Assembly (NCBI GenBank): GCA_022766945.1
Contig: JALEOU010000047.1
Span: 1-33,682 of the forward strand
Source: Fusicatenibacter sp.
GTDB lineage: Bacteria > Bacillota > Clostridia > Lachnospirales > Lachnospiraceae
Direction: 5' to 3'
Length of the DNA: 33,682 nt
Part shown: positions 1 through 8,430 of the stretch, one piece after another
How positions within the stretch are numbered: the stretch's first letter is position 1
How the letters are laid out: every line of letters starts with the position of its first letter
Position numbers and translations under genes: made by a program
Notes under the pieces: model-generated
Databases searched by the model: none
Told to the model about the DNA's origin: nothing
What the model saw: only the letters and a program-made list of their open reading frames with translations

Positions 1-139
1 AAAGACTGATACACTGGGGCTTCTATGATTTAGCCACAGCATATCAGTCTATGCACGTCAACTATTGAAACCGCCGTGTACCGAACGGTACGCACGGTGG
101 TGTGAGAGGACGGCGGCTAATCACCGCCTCCTACTCGAT
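1..139 (+). mobile_element. 3' end of a group II intron (end of domain IV, domain V, domain VI)
   Basis: Positions 70-101 fold as domain V: a 9-bp lower stem (70-78 with 93-101), a two-base CG bulge (91-92), a 4-bp upper stem and a four-base loop (83-86). The catalytic triad is CGC (72-74), with its G in a G.U pair. Positions 104-136 fold as domain VI: stem 104-110 with 129-136, a single bulged A at 133 as the branch point, and an upper GC stem 112-116/124-128. The intron should end in AT at 138-139, six bases after the branch A. The 5' part lies outside the window. The junction falls about 19 bp before the -35 of the next gene. Confidence 0.8.
3..68 (+). CDS. ltrA: C-terminal end of a group II intron reverse transcriptase/maturase (partial)
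   Basis: Only the last 21 codons are in the window, ending in TGA at 66-68. They read as an Ile-His-Trp-Gly-Phe-Tyr segment followed by Ala-Tyr and a terminal Asn-Tyr, which resembles the tail of LtrA-type intron-encoded proteins. The call rests mainly on what follows: the stop codon lies one base before a well-formed intron domain V, where the maturase ORF of domain IV normally ends. The body of the gene (reverse transcriptase, maturase and possible endonuclease domains) lies to the left of the window and cannot be judged. Confidence 0.6.
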   Translation, partial: RLIHWGFYDLATAYQSMHVNY

Positions 140-157
140 TACAATCTGTATTTCATC

Positions 158-186
158 TTGCAAATCATACAAAAAGAGAATATAAT
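158..186 (+). promoter_or_regulatory. Sigma-A-type promoter of the SWGG-repeat cell wall protein
   Basis: TTGCAA (158-163), a 17-bp spacer and TATAAT (181-186). It starts just after the group II intron end at 139, so anything upstream of the -35 was separated from this promoter when the intron inserted. A degenerate WalR-like box, GTTAAC-AAAAA-TGTAAT (198-214), lies downstream of the -10. Confidence 0.6.
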
Positions 187-267
187 TGAAACGATAAGTT
201 AACAAAAATGTAATGATTCCGTGTGCAATCGGATGGTTACGCAAAAAATAATAATAGGGAGTTACAA

Positions 268-2691
268 ATGACATCAAGAAAGAAACTCAGGAAACTGCTG
301 GGCAGCGCCCTGTTTCTGTCACTGGTCATTAGTATGAGTTCACCAACCTCAGCAAGTCAGACGAACTCTTCTTCTGTCGCTGACCGGTCGGAAACGTCAG
401 AGGATGAGACGGGATCCTCCGGAAGTGAGGAGAGCGGAGCATTTGCGGAGACCTCAGGTGAGGCTGAAGTCCTTACTGTCGGGGAAAGGCAGGGATGGTA
501 TCAGGATGAGAACACAGGAAAGTGGTACTATTACGAGGAAGATGGAACTCAAAGGGGAGAAGGCTGGCTTCAGTATCAGGACGAATGGTATTACCTGAAA
601 GAGGACGGAAGCATGGCAGCTTCGGAATGGATTACATATGATGGCAGCAGATATTATTTTAAGAGCTGGGGAGGTATGTATCATTCCGAATTTCTTTCGC
701 TGGAGGGAAAGCGATATTATTTCCGCAGCTGGGGAGGCGTTTACGTTAATACAACGTTTACGGTAGACGGGAAAAAATATCGGGCCGGCGAGGATGCAAG
801 CCTGTGGACTGGTGTATATGAGGAAGACGGCAGAAAATATTTATATGACGATCAGGGAGCTCTCTGCGAGACCCCTGGCTGGAAGAAGCTTGGAGGTAAG
901 TGGTACTTCATCTGCGAAGATACTTCTCTTCAGATTGGCTGGTTAAAACATGACGGGCAGTGGTACTGGCTGAAGGAGGATGGCACGATGGCATCTTCCG
1001 AGTGGCTGGAGTATGACGGCAGCAGATATTATTTCCAGAGCTGGGGCGGTATGTACAGCAGTTGTTTCCGGAAAATTGACGGGAAACTGTATTATTTCCA
1101 GAGCTGGGGTGGTGCGTACTGTGACACAACCTTCCAGATTGATGAAAAATGGTACCGTGCGCTGAAAGACGCGAGCCTCTGTACTGGTGATTATACGACG
1201 GAAGAGGGAATTACACTTCACTATGGTACGGATGGAGTGCTCGAGACACCATCTGGCTGGCACCAGGAGGGAAACCGCTGGTATTATCTGAATGAAGACG
1301 GCACGCCCCAAACAGGCTGGCTGAAGCACGATGGCTGCTGGTATTATCTGAAGGATGATGGTGTGATGGCCAGCCAGGAATGGCTGGATTACGATGGCAG
1401 CAGGTATTATTTCAAAAGCTGGGGCGGTATGTATTCCAGTGAATTCCTGAAACAGGATGGTAAGATTTACTACTTCTGTTCCTGGGGAGGCATGTATCAG
1501 AACCAGACTTTTAGGGTGGAAGGCAAATCCTATCGCGCACTGGAAGACGGCAGACTGGCGGTTGGCTGGTATGAAGAAGAGGAAAAACATTACTATTATA
1601 ATGAAGACGGTGATCTGCATGTGGAGGGCTGGCTGAAGCTTGAGGATTCCTGGTACTGGATTAACAGTGAAGGCTACCGGAAAGAAGATGAGATGTTCAG
1701 CTATGATGGAAATCTCTACTATGTGCAGCCCGATGGTGTGATGCAGAGCGAAGGCTGGGTTAAATGGGAGGACAACTGGTACTACCCAAGAAGCTGGGGA
1801 GGTATGTACAGAAGCTCTTTCCTTGATTATGACGGCTCCAGATATTATCTGGGGGATGACTGTATCATGGTTACCGGATGGCAGAAGATCGGAGGGTACA
1901 CGTATTACTTCCGCAGCTGGGGCGGTATGGTGACCGGCGATTATGAGATTGACGGAAAGATGTATCACTTTGACGAGGAAGGCCGTCTGATCGAGCGGGA
2001 GACCGAGGCGAAGATCGGAGTCAAGACGGTTCGGAATTATCTGATGAACGCGCTGCTTCCGGTTGGAAACACCCTCTACATCTGGGGCGGTGGTCATGAC
2101 GATGAGGATACGACCCGAAATGGCGTGAATCCGCAGTGGAAGAAATTCTTCGATTCTCAGGACGCAGATTATAATTATAACGATCATCGATATGAACATG
2201 GAAATGGTCTGGACTGTTCCGGATTTGTAGGCTGGACCACCTATCAGGTGATGCAGACAAATTCCACATGGCAGTCGACAGAAACCCCGAAACAGTATTA
2301 TTATAATGACTGGGGTAGCTATAAATCCGGAGACAGTTCCATGAAATTCCTGCCCGGCGATGTGGTAAGTATGAGCGGTCATGTATGGATTGTGCTGGGA
2401 CAGTGCGATGACGGAAGTATCGTGATTGTCCATGCGACACCACCGTATATTCAGATCAGTGGTTCCGTCGCAGCTGACGGTAGTACGAACAGCGAGGCGA
2501 TCGCACTGGCAAAGGAATATATGAGTAAGTATTATCCGGAAGGATATGAGAGATATGGTGTAAAGGTGGCCAGCAAAGATTATATGACAGATATCAATCA
2601 TTTCAGTTGGAACAGCACAACCCTCTCGGATCAGGAAGGATTCCGGGATATGAATGCGGCAGAGGTGCTTGCAGATCTGTTCAATGAATAA
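268..2691 (+). CDS. Secreted cell-wall-binding protein with SWGG repeats and a C-terminal NlpC/P60-like domain
   Basis: An 807-residue secreted protein. The ATG at 268 is chosen over an upstream GTG (223) because AGGGAG (256-261) precedes it and the product then starts with a basic, hydrophobic signal peptide (residues 1 to about 30). An acidic Ser/Thr/Glu linker follows to about 75. Residues about 76-600 carry aromatic cell-wall/choline-binding-type repeats (GW..., WYYL..DG.M) organised in super-repeats of about 122 residues, three full and one divergent. Each contains two SWGG blocks, eight in all. Residues about 610-807 hold an NlpC/P60-like domain with DCSGF (Cys650), GHVW (His705) and a third His at 722, the expected catalytic set for peptidoglycan peptide hydrolysis. 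It probably binds the wall non-covalently and trims stem peptides, or acts as an adhesin. The exact ligand is unknown. It appears monocistronic, with a terminator at 2701. Confidence 0.85.
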   Translation: MTSRKKLRKLLGSALFLSLVISMSSPTSASQTNSSSVADRSETSEDETGSSGSEESGAFAETSGEAEVLTVGERQGWYQDENTGKWYYYEEDGTQRGEGWLQYQDEWYYLKEDGSMAASEWITYDGSRYYFKSWGGMYHSEFLSLEGKRYYFRSWGGVYVNTTFTVDGKKYRAGEDASLWTGVYEEDGRKYLYDDQGALCETPGWKKLGGKWYFICEDTSLQIGWLKHDGQWYWLKEDGTMASSEWLEYDGSRYYFQSWGGMYSSCFRKIDGKLYYFQSWGGAYCDTTFQIDEKWYRALKDASLCTGDYTTEEGITLHYGTDGVLETPSGWHQEGNRWYYLNEDGTPQTGWLKHDGCWYYLKDDGVMASQEWLDYDGSRYYFKSWGGMYSSEFLKQDGKIYYFCSWGGMYQNQTFRVEGKSYRALEDGRLAVGWYEEEEKHYYYNEDGDLHVEGWLKLEDSWYWINSEGYRKEDEMFSYDGNLYYVQPDGVMQSEGWVKWEDNWYYPRSWGGMYRSSFLDYDGSRYYLGDDCIMVTGWQKIGGYTYYFRSWGGMVTGDYEIDGKMYHFDEEGRLIERETEAKIGVKTVRNYLMNALLPVGNTLYIWGGGHDDEDTTRNGVNPQWKKFFDSQDADYNYNDHRYEHGNGLDCSGFVGWTTYQVMQTNSTWQSTETPKQYYYNDWGSYKSGDSSMKFLPGDVVSMSGHVWIVLGQCDDGSIVIVHATPPYIQISGSVAADGSTNSEAIALAKEYMSKYYPEGYERYGVKVASKDYMTDINHFSWNSTTLSDQEGFRDMNAAEVLADLFNE

Positions 2692-2700
2692 GGAGAATAA

Positions 2701-2746
2701 CGGGGAAACTCAATTGGCAGCTTGCCGGGAGAGTTTCCCCGTTTTT
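2701..2746 (+). terminator. Rho-independent terminator
   Basis: Perfect 11-bp stem CGGGGAAACTC (2701-2711) with GAGTTTCCCCG (2731-2741), followed by TTTTT. It closes the SWGG-repeat gene. Confidence 0.9.
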
Positions 2747-2776
2747 GCTGCCGGAACCGTAACACGAAACTGGAAC

Positions 2777-2793
2777 TGTAACAAAAATGTAAC
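2777..2793 (+). promoter_or_regulatory. Perfect WalR (YycF)-type box before the BMP lipoprotein gene
   Basis: TGTAAC-AAAAA-TGTAAC matches the published WalR consensus TGTWAH-N5-TGTWAH exactly. It sits about 10 bp above the poor -35 position of a promoter whose -10 is TATACT (2827-2832), the layout expected for activation. WalRK control of this gene is an inference; no walRK genes are in the window. Confidence 0.55.
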
Positions 2794-2876
2794 AAGGAAA
2801 CGCTTTTCTTTCGCCGGAAAATTTACTATACTATATACGAATCGCAGTTTTTAAGCAAAAGATCAGGGGAGAATTT

Positions 2877-3947
2877 ATGAATAAAAAAATGAAGAGAGCA
2901 ATCTGTGTGGGAATGCTGATGCTGTTGTCATTTACAGGTTGTCAAAAAAACAGTGAGCCAAAGGCAGAGCTGGCATTTGTAACAGATGGGGACGATGTGA
3001 AAGGGGATATCGTGAATCAATCCATCTGGAGCGGCATCGAACGGTTGGCGGAAGAGAACAAAAAAGTGTGTCAGTCCTATGTGCCGGAAGAGAAAAGTAA
3101 CGCGGCATATGAGAAGGCAATTGAACAGGCAGTGAAAAAGGGAGCGGAAGTGATTGTCTGCGCAGGAGAAGAGATGGAGCATGCCCTCTATCAGGCACAG
3201 AGAGAGTACAGAGATGTCCGTTTTCTTTTTCTGGAAGGGGTACCAAGAGACGAGGAGGGCAAAGAGCGCCTGCGGGGAAATACACTGAGTATGGAAATTG
3301 CGCCGGAGGAGGCCGGATATCTGGCCGGCTATGCGGCGGTCCAGGCAGGCTATACGAGTCTTGGGTATCTTGGAGGTGCCGACGAGGAGAAAAGCAGGGA
3401 ATATGGTACCGGATATGCCCTCGGAATCAATGATGCGGCCAAAGATCTGGGGCTGTCCGCGGAAAATATTACCTTAAAATATAAGTTTCGGGGAACGGAC
3501 GGGATTTCACCGGACTTTTTGAATGAAGTGGAGAACTGGTACCGGGAAGGATGTCAGGTGATTTTTACGGATGGCGGTTCTTACGGAAATATTGTCACGA
3601 CAGCGGCAGAGAAGAATAGCGGTGCTGTGATCTGGAACGGTGGCAGCAGCACATCCTCCAGCGTTGTGATGACAATTCGTATGGAATACGGCAATATGGT
3701 GTACGAAACCTTAAAGGCAATGGAACAGGACGAATTTGAGGGTAAAAAACAGGAAGTGTTTGGCGTCGCGGACGGGGGAATCAACCTGGAATGGAACCAG
3801 GATGTATTAAGCGCCTTTACCGGAGAGAAGTATGTCGCCATCAAATCCAAAATGTCAAAAGAAGATTTTAATTTAAAGGAAGGAAATGCATTGAAAAACC
3901 CGGATGCATTTGATCTTTCCAACATTACAGTAGAAAATTTCAAGTGA
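2877..3947 (+). CDS. BMP/PnrA-family substrate-binding lipoprotein
   Basis: A 356-residue lipoprotein. The signal peptide ends in a lipobox, SFTGC, with Cys22 as the lipidated residue. The remainder has the periplasmic-binding fold of the BMP family: Leu-Ala-Phe-Val-Thr-Asp at the start, an Ile-Trp-Ser-Gly-Ile contact region, PEEAGYLAGYAA near 140, and LGYLGG.DEEKSREYGTGYALG near 160-185. Known members bind nucleosides or related compounds for an ABC importer, or act as transcription-linked regulators such as Med. No permease or ATPase gene is adjacent, so it is an orphan binding protein here and its ligand cannot be named. GGGGAGA (2867-2873) precedes the ATG. The gene sits between two NlpC/P60 wall proteins and carries a WalR-type box, which suggests a link to envelope homeostasis. 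Confidence 0.8.
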   Translation: MNKKMKRAICVGMLMLLSFTGCQKNSEPKAELAFVTDGDDVKGDIVNQSIWSGIERLAEENKKVCQSYVPEEKSNAAYEKAIEQAVKKGAEVIVCAGEEMEHALYQAQREYRDVRFLFLEGVPRDEEGKERLRGNTLSMEIAPEEAGYLAGYAAVQAGYTSLGYLGGADEEKSREYGTGYALGINDAAKDLGLSAENITLKYKFRGTDGISPDFLNEVENWYREGCQVIFTDGGSYGNIVTTAAEKNSGAVIWNGGSSTSSSVVMTIRMEYGNMVYETLKAMEQDEFEGKKQEVFGVADGGINLEWNQDVLSAFTGEKYVAIKSKMSKEDFNLKEGNALKNPDAFDLSNITVENFK

Positions 3948-3948
3948 T

Positions 3949-3984
3949 ACCTGAACAGGATCCCGTTCACGTTACTGTTCAGGT
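3949..3984 (+). terminator. Stem-loop after the BMP lipoprotein gene, possible terminator
   Basis: ACCTGAACAG (3949-3958) pairs perfectly with CTGTTCAGGT (3975-3984). No T-run follows. The right arm overlaps the left end of the palindromic element, so the structure may have been created by that insertion. Confidence 0.4.
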
Positions 3985-4169
3985 GTCACAGGAAACAACT
4001 GTACAAAAATAGAATCTCGAAAGCAGACCTTTGAGAAACGCCGGCACTTAATGAGTCAGGTCGTAAAACGACCTGACGAATTTAGTACCGCTGCGTTTTG
4101 AAAGAGCGGGAGCGCGTCTGCGTCGAGATCTATTTTCTGTACAGCGTCTGTTGCCATCTGAACAGTAAC
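3971..4169. mobile_element. 199-bp palindromic MITE-like element, complete copy
   Basis: It is bounded by perfect 12-bp terminal inverted repeats, GTTACTGTTCAG (3971-3982) and CTGAACAGTAAC (4158-4169). The similarity between arms continues inward for about 65 bp with mismatches (for example TACAAAAATAGA against the complement of TCTATTTTCTGTA). The centre holds a 10-bp hairpin, GTCAGGTCGT/ACGACCTGAC (4055-4077). CCGTTCAC occurs immediately outside both ends (3963-3970 and 4170-4177), like an 8-bp target-site duplication. It has no ORF of its own. One end of the same family recurs at three other places in the window. Confidence 0.7.
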
Positions 4170-4208
4170 CCGTTCACGAATTGTTTACAATAAAATGCAG
4201 TTTCTTTC

Positions 4209-4237
4209 TTGCAACGAATCTGGAAGTGTGATATTAT
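4209..4237 (+). promoter_or_regulatory. Sigma-A-type promoter of the coiled-coil NlpC/P60 hydrolase
   Basis: TTGCAA (4209-4214), a 17-bp spacer and TATTAT (4232-4237). About 30 bp further down, the reverse strand reads TGTAAT-N4-TGTAAC (4267-4282), a near match to the WalR half-sites but with spacing of four instead of five. Confidence 0.5.
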
Positions 4238-4319
4238 GTAGTGGAATTGAAAAAAGTATTTCAAAATTGTTACAAACAATTACACTTTTAATCGTGAGAT
4301 GAAAACGGGGAGTGAAATA

Positions 4320-5612
4320 ATGAAGAAAAAAATTCTTGCTCTGGGGTTAGCTGCAATTGTTGGATCCGCACAGATTTTGACAGTCAGTGCAGCAAAGCAG
4401 GATGAACTTAAGAATAAACAGGCGCAGCAGGCACAGACCAGTGCACAGTTGGAGGATGCAAAGAGCACAATCAACAGCCTGGAAAATAAGAAAAATGCCA
4501 TCACCAGTGAGATCAGTGAACTGGATGCAGAGCTGGTTGTTACTATGGCAGCTGTTGAGGGCTTGAAGGAAGAGATCTCTGATAAGCAGGCTGAGATTGA
4601 GGATACACAGGAGAAGCTGGCACAGGCACAGGAAGAGGAAGAAGAGCAGTACCAGCTGATGAAGAAGAGAATCCAGTTCCTCTATGAAAGCGGTGGAGAG
4701 AATGGCTGGGTAACCCTTCTTCTCGAAGGAAAAGACATCAGCAGCCTTTTAAATCAGGCGGAATATACACAGAAGCTGTATGAATATGACAGAGAGTGTC
4801 TGGAAGAATACATGGCAACTGTCCAGCAGGTATCCGATTACAGTGAACAGCTGGCAGAGGAGAAGGCAGATCTGGAGGCCAGCGAGGCTGAGCAGGAAGC
4901 ACAGCAGCAGGAACTTGAGAGAATGCTCTCCGAGAAAAAAGCAGTATCTGCAGATTACGATGCACAGCTTTCCGAGATGCAGGAAAAAGCGCAGGCTTAC
5001 CGGGAGCTGATCAATCAGCAGAATGCACAGATTCAGCAGCTGCAGGAGGAAATCGCAGCAGAAGAAGCAGCGAAAGCTGCAGAGGAAGCCCGCAAGGCGG
5101 AAGAGGCAGCGAAAGCTGCAGAGGAAGCCCGCAAAGCAGAAGAGGCGCGCAAGGCGGCTGAGGCAAACAGTTCCAACAGCAGTTCCTCTTCCAATAAAGG
5201 AAACAGTGGTTCTAACAGTTCCAATGGATCAGGATCCACTTCGGGAGGTTCTTCCAGTACAGGAAGTGCCACTGGTACAGCCATTGCAAATTATGCTTGC
5301 CAGTTTGTCGGCAATCCCTATGTATGGGGCGGAACAAGTCTGACAAACGGCGCAGACTGCTCCGGATTTATCATGAGTGTTTATGCGCACTTTGGATACA
5401 GCCTGCCGCATTCTTCCTCAGCAATGCGTAGCTGTGGCCGCGGAGTATCTTATTCCGAAGCACAGCCGGGTGACATTATTTGTTATGACGGTCATGTGGC
5501 GATCTACATCGGAGGCGGCAGTATCGTACATGCCAGCAATGCGAAAGATGGCATCAAGATCAGTCCGAACGCTGCATACAGAACCATTCTGGCAGTAAGG
5601 AGAATTGTATAA
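4320..5612 (+). CDS. Secreted coiled-coil NlpC/P60 peptidoglycan hydrolase (PcsB/CwlO-like)
   Basis: 430 residues from the ATG at 4320, chosen because GGGGAG (4307-4312) lies seven bases before it and the product begins with a clean signal peptide cut after Val-Ser-Ala-Ala (about residue 24). Residues about 25-285 form a Glu/Gln/Ala-rich coiled coil, ending in two nearly identical 13-codon repeats (DNA period 39 bp, from 5067). A Ser/Gly/Asn linker follows (about 286-325). The NlpC/P60 domain (about 326-430) has DCSGF (Cys347), GHVAIYIGGG (His392) and VHASN (His404). Members such as PcsB and CwlO are secreted endopeptidases gated by FtsEX during division or elongation, and they are classic WalRK targets. 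That role is inferred here from architecture. The gene is single, with its own promoter and terminator. Confidence 0.85.
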   Translation: MKKKILALGLAAIVGSAQILTVSAAKQDELKNKQAQQAQTSAQLEDAKSTINSLENKKNAITSEISELDAELVVTMAAVEGLKEEISDKQAEIEDTQEKLAQAQEEEEEQYQLMKKRIQFLYESGGENGWVTLLLEGKDISSLLNQAEYTQKLYEYDRECLEEYMATVQQVSDYSEQLAEEKADLEASEAEQEAQQQELERMLSEKKAVSADYDAQLSEMQEKAQAYRELINQQNAQIQQLQEEIAAEEAAKAAEEARKAEEAAKAAEEARKAEEARKAAEANSSNSSSSSNKGNSGSNSSNGSGSTSGGSSSTGSATGTAIANYACQFVGNPYVWGGTSLTNGADCSGFIMSVYAHFGYSLPHSSSAMRSCGRGVSYSEAQPGDIICYDGHVAIYIGGGSIVHASNAKDGIKISPNAAYRTILAVRRIV

Positions 5613-5663
5613 TACATAGAGCAGTTGGACTGCAGAGAATACACGAAAAGGAAAAACAGAACG

Positions 5664-5700
5664 GGGTTGCCGCACTGAAAAGTGTGACAGCCCTTTTTTT
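5664..5700 (+). terminator. Rho-independent terminator
   Basis: GGGTTGCCGCACT (5664-5676) pairs with AGTGTGACAGCCC (5681-5693), allowing G.U pairs and one mismatch, and is followed by seven Ts. Confidence 0.85.
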
Positions 5701-5720
5701 ATTATCATGAAAAAAAGGTA

Positions 5721-5749
5721 TTGACATTTTGTGTTATCTTTGTTATAGT
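5721..5749 (+). promoter_or_regulatory. Strong sigma-A promoter of clpB
   Basis: TTGACA (5721-5726), a 17-bp spacer and TATAGT (5744-5749). The leader has a hairpin, ATCCGGCC with GGCCGGAT (about 5779-5806), before AGGAGG (5815-5820). I see neither a CIRCE inverted repeat nor a CtsR heptad repeat. Confidence 0.75.
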
Positions 5750-5826
5750 TCGAATAGAACAAAGAACAAGAGTATGAAGATCCGGCCTTCTTTGTTCCGG
5801 CCGGATGCTATATGAGGAGGTAGCCT

Positions 5827-8430
5827 ATGAATATCAGCAAATTTACGCAGAAATCCCTGCAGGCTGTACAGGACCTGGAGAAGACTGCCTATGATTTTGG
5901 TAATCAGGAAGTAGAGCAGGAACATTTGCTGTACAATCTGCTGCATCAGGATGACAGTCTGATTCTCAAGATGATTGAGAAGATGGAGATTCATAAAGAG
6001 CATTTTTTAAATCGTGTGGAGACCGCGCTCAATGACCGTGTGAAGGTGTCCGGCGGACAGCCCTATATTGGACAGTATCTGAATAAAGTACTGGTGAATT
6101 CCGAGGACGAAGCGAAAGCCATGGGAGATGAGTATGTTTCTGTGGAACATCTGTTTCTTGCCATGCTGCGCTATCCAAGTCCTTCCATGAAGAAACTGTT
6201 CCAGGAATATGGCATCACAAGAGAGCGCTTTCTGCAGGCGTTAAGTACTGTCAGAGGAAATCAGAGAGTGACAACCGACAATCCGGAGGCCACATACGAT
6301 ACACTGGAGAAATACGGCCAGGACCTGGTGGAGCGTGCAAGAAGTCAGAAGCTGGATCCGGTGATCGGAAGGGATACTGAGATTCGGAATGTGATCCGGA
6401 TTCTTTCCCGTAAGACAAAAAATAACCCGGTGCTGATCGGTGAACCAGGTGTAGGTAAGACGGCAGTCGTGGAAGGCCTGGCACAGCGAATTGCCAATGG
6501 GGATGTTCCGGAAAGTCTGAAGGATAAGACCGTGTTTTCACTGGATATGGGAGCTCTGGTAGCAGGAGCCAAGTATCGTGGTGAGTTTGAGGAACGTCTG
6601 AAAGCAGTCCTGGAGGAAGTCAGAAAGAGTGACGGACAGATTATTCTGTTTATCGATGAGTTGCATCTGATTGTCGGAGCCGGCAAGACAGAAGGCGCCA
6701 TGGACGCAGGAAACATGTTAAAGCCTATGCTGGCACGAGGGGAACTGCACTGTATCGGGGCCACGACGCTGGATGAGTACCGTCAGTATATTGAGAAAGA
6801 TGCCGCACTGGAACGCCGGTTCCAGCCGGTTATGGTCGACGAGCCTACCGTCGAGGATACGATTTCCATTCTTCGTGGATTAAAGGAGCGCTATGAGGTA
6901 TTCCACGGAGTAAAGATTACAGATGGTGCCCTGGTAGCAGCTGCCACGCTGTCAGACCGTTACATCAGCGACCGGTTCCTTCCGGATAAGGCGATCGATC
7001 TGGTGGATGAAGCCTGTGCACTGATCAAGACGGAGCTGGATTCTATGCCTGCTGAACTGGACGAGCAGCGCAGAAAGATACTGCAGATGCAGATTGAGGA
7101 AGCGGCTCTGAAAAAAGAGACCGATAACCTGAGCAAAGAGCGCCTGGAAGATCTGCAGAAAGAGCTGGCAGAACTGAAAGATCACTTTAATTCTCAGAAA
7201 GCACAGTGGGAGAATGAAAAGAAATCGGTGGAGAAACTCTCAAAACTACGTGAGCAGATCGAGGATCTGAACCGTCAGATTCAGAAAGCGCAGAATGCCT
7301 ATGATCTGAATAAAGCGGCGGAGCTTCAGTATGGAGAACTCCCAAAACTGCAGCAGCAGCTGGAGATTGAGGAGCGGAACGTGAAGAACGGAGATCTTTC
7401 CCTGGTACGTGAGAATGTAACGGATGAGGAGATCGCCCGGATCGTATCCCGCTGGACTGGTATTCCGGTAGCCAAACTGACCGAGGGCGAGCGTACCAAG
7501 ATCCTGGGACTGGAAGGTGAGCTTCATACCAGAGTCGTGGGACAGGACGAGGCTGTCACGAAGGTATCGGATGCCATTATCCGTTCCAAAGCAGGCATCA
7601 AGGATCCTACAAAGCCGATCGGCTCCTTCCTGTTCCTTGGACCTACCGGTGTCGGAAAAACGGAATTGGCCAAGACACTTGCGGAGAAACTGTTTGACGA
7701 TGAGAACAACATGGTCCGCATTGATATGAGCGAGTATATGGAGAAGTATTCGGTATCCCGCCTGATCGGAGCGCCTCCGGGATATGTAGGATATGAGGAG
7801 GGCGGCCAGCTGACGGAAGCAGTGCGGAGAAAGCCGTACTCGGTTGTTCTGTTTGATGAGATCGAAAAAGCACATCCGGATGTCTTCAATGTACTTCTTC
7901 AGGTACTGGACGATGGACGAATCACAGATTCTCAGGGAAGAACGGTGGACTTTAAGAATACGATTCTGATCATGACTTCCAACATCGGCTCCCAGTATCT
8001 GCTGGATGGCATCTGCGAGGATGGAAGCATTTCCGAGGAAAGCCGGAATCTGGTCATGGAAGATCTGAGAGCACATTTCCGTCCGGAATTTCTGAACCGT
8101 CTGGATGAGACGATTATGTTCAAGCCTTTGACCAGGGAAAATATCGGACATATTGTGGATCTGCTGATGAAGGATCTGAACCGGCGTCTGTCCGATCAGG
8201 AGCTGGCTGTGGAGCTCACACCGGAAGCAAAACAGTACGTAATCGACGGAGGTTATGATCCGGTCTACGGCGCCCGTCCGTTGAAGCGTTTCGTGCAGAA
8301 GGAAGTAGAGACGAGCACAGCCAAACTGATTCTTGGCGGTCATGTCAGCGAGGGAGACACCATTCTTCTGGAAGTAAACAATGGTCATCTAGAGGCGATT
8401 ATCAAGCCGGAAGCGGAGGTAGTAGAATGA
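5827..8430 (+). CDS. clpB: ClpB-type disaggregase, AAA+ chaperone
   Basis: 867 residues, the usual ClpB length. It threads aggregated proteins through a hexameric ring, working with DnaK-DnaJ-GrpE in the cytoplasm. In order: an N-terminal Clp repeat domain (about 1-145), AAA-1 with Walker A GEPGVGKT (205-212) and Walker B LFIDELH, a long coiled-coil middle domain (about 405-530) that separates ClpB from ClpC/ClpA, AAA-2 with Walker A GPTGVGKT (605-612) and [14 protein letters not shown], and a C-terminal small domain ending in an acidic tail. The AAA-2 pore loop [17 protein letters not shown] is present. There is no IGF loop for ClpP, as expected. AGGAGG lies six bases before the ATG. Its stop overlaps the start of a DUF4250 gene. 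Confidence 0.95.
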   Translation: MNISKFTQKSLQAVQDLEKTAYDFGNQEVEQEHLLYNLLHQDDSLILKMIEKMEIHKEHFLNRVETALNDRVKVSGGQPYIGQYLNKVLVNSEDEAKAMGDEYVSVEHLFLAMLRYPSPSMKKLFQEYGITRERFLQALSTVRGNQRVTTDNPEATYDTLEKYGQDLVERARSQKLDPVIGRDTEIRNVIRILSRKTKNNPVLIGEPGVGKTAVVEGLAQRIANGDVPESLKDKTVFSLDMGALVAGAKYRGEFEERLKAVLEEVRKSDGQIILFIDELHLIVGAGKTEGAMDAGNMLKPMLARGELHCIGATTLDEYRQYIEKDAALERRFQPVMVDEPTVEDTISILRGLKERYEVFHGVKITDGALVAAATLSDRYISDRFLPDKAIDLVDEACALIKTELDSMPAELDEQRRKILQMQIEEAALKKETDNLSKERLEDLQKELAELKDHFNSQKAQWENEKKSVEKLSKLREQIEDLNRQIQKAQNAYDLNKAAELQYGELPKLQQQLEIEERNVKNGDLSLVRENVTDEEIARIVSRWTGIPVAKLTEGERTKILGLEGELHTRVVGQDEAVTKVSDAIIRSKAGIKDPTKPIGSFLFLGPTGVGKTELAKTLAEKLFDDENNMVRIDMSEYMEKYSVSRLIGAPPGYVGYEEGGQLTEAVRRKPYSVVLFDEIEKAHPDVFNVLLQVLDDGRITDSQGRTVDFKNTILIMTSNIGSQYLLDGICEDGSISEESRNLVMEDLRAHFRPEFLNRLDETIMFKPLTRENIGHIVDLLMKDLNRRLSDQELAVELTPEAKQYVIDGGYDPVYGARPLKRFVQKEVETSTAKLILGGHVSEGDTILLEVNNGHLEAIIKPEAEVVE

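Noticed and set aside
943-2601. Long open frame on the minus strand opposite the SWGG-repeat gene (552 codons)
   Set aside because: It is the antisense shadow of a repetitive gene. The plus strand has a ribosome site, signal peptide, known repeats and a catalytic domain.
5067-5150. 39-bp direct DNA repeats
   Set aside because: They are an in-frame duplication of 13 codons in the coiled coil of the NlpC/P60 hydrolase, not a separate element.
5727-5826. CIRCE or CtsR operator at clpB
   Set aside because: Neither the CIRCE inverted repeat nor the CtsR heptad direct repeat is found. The leader hairpin has a different sequence.
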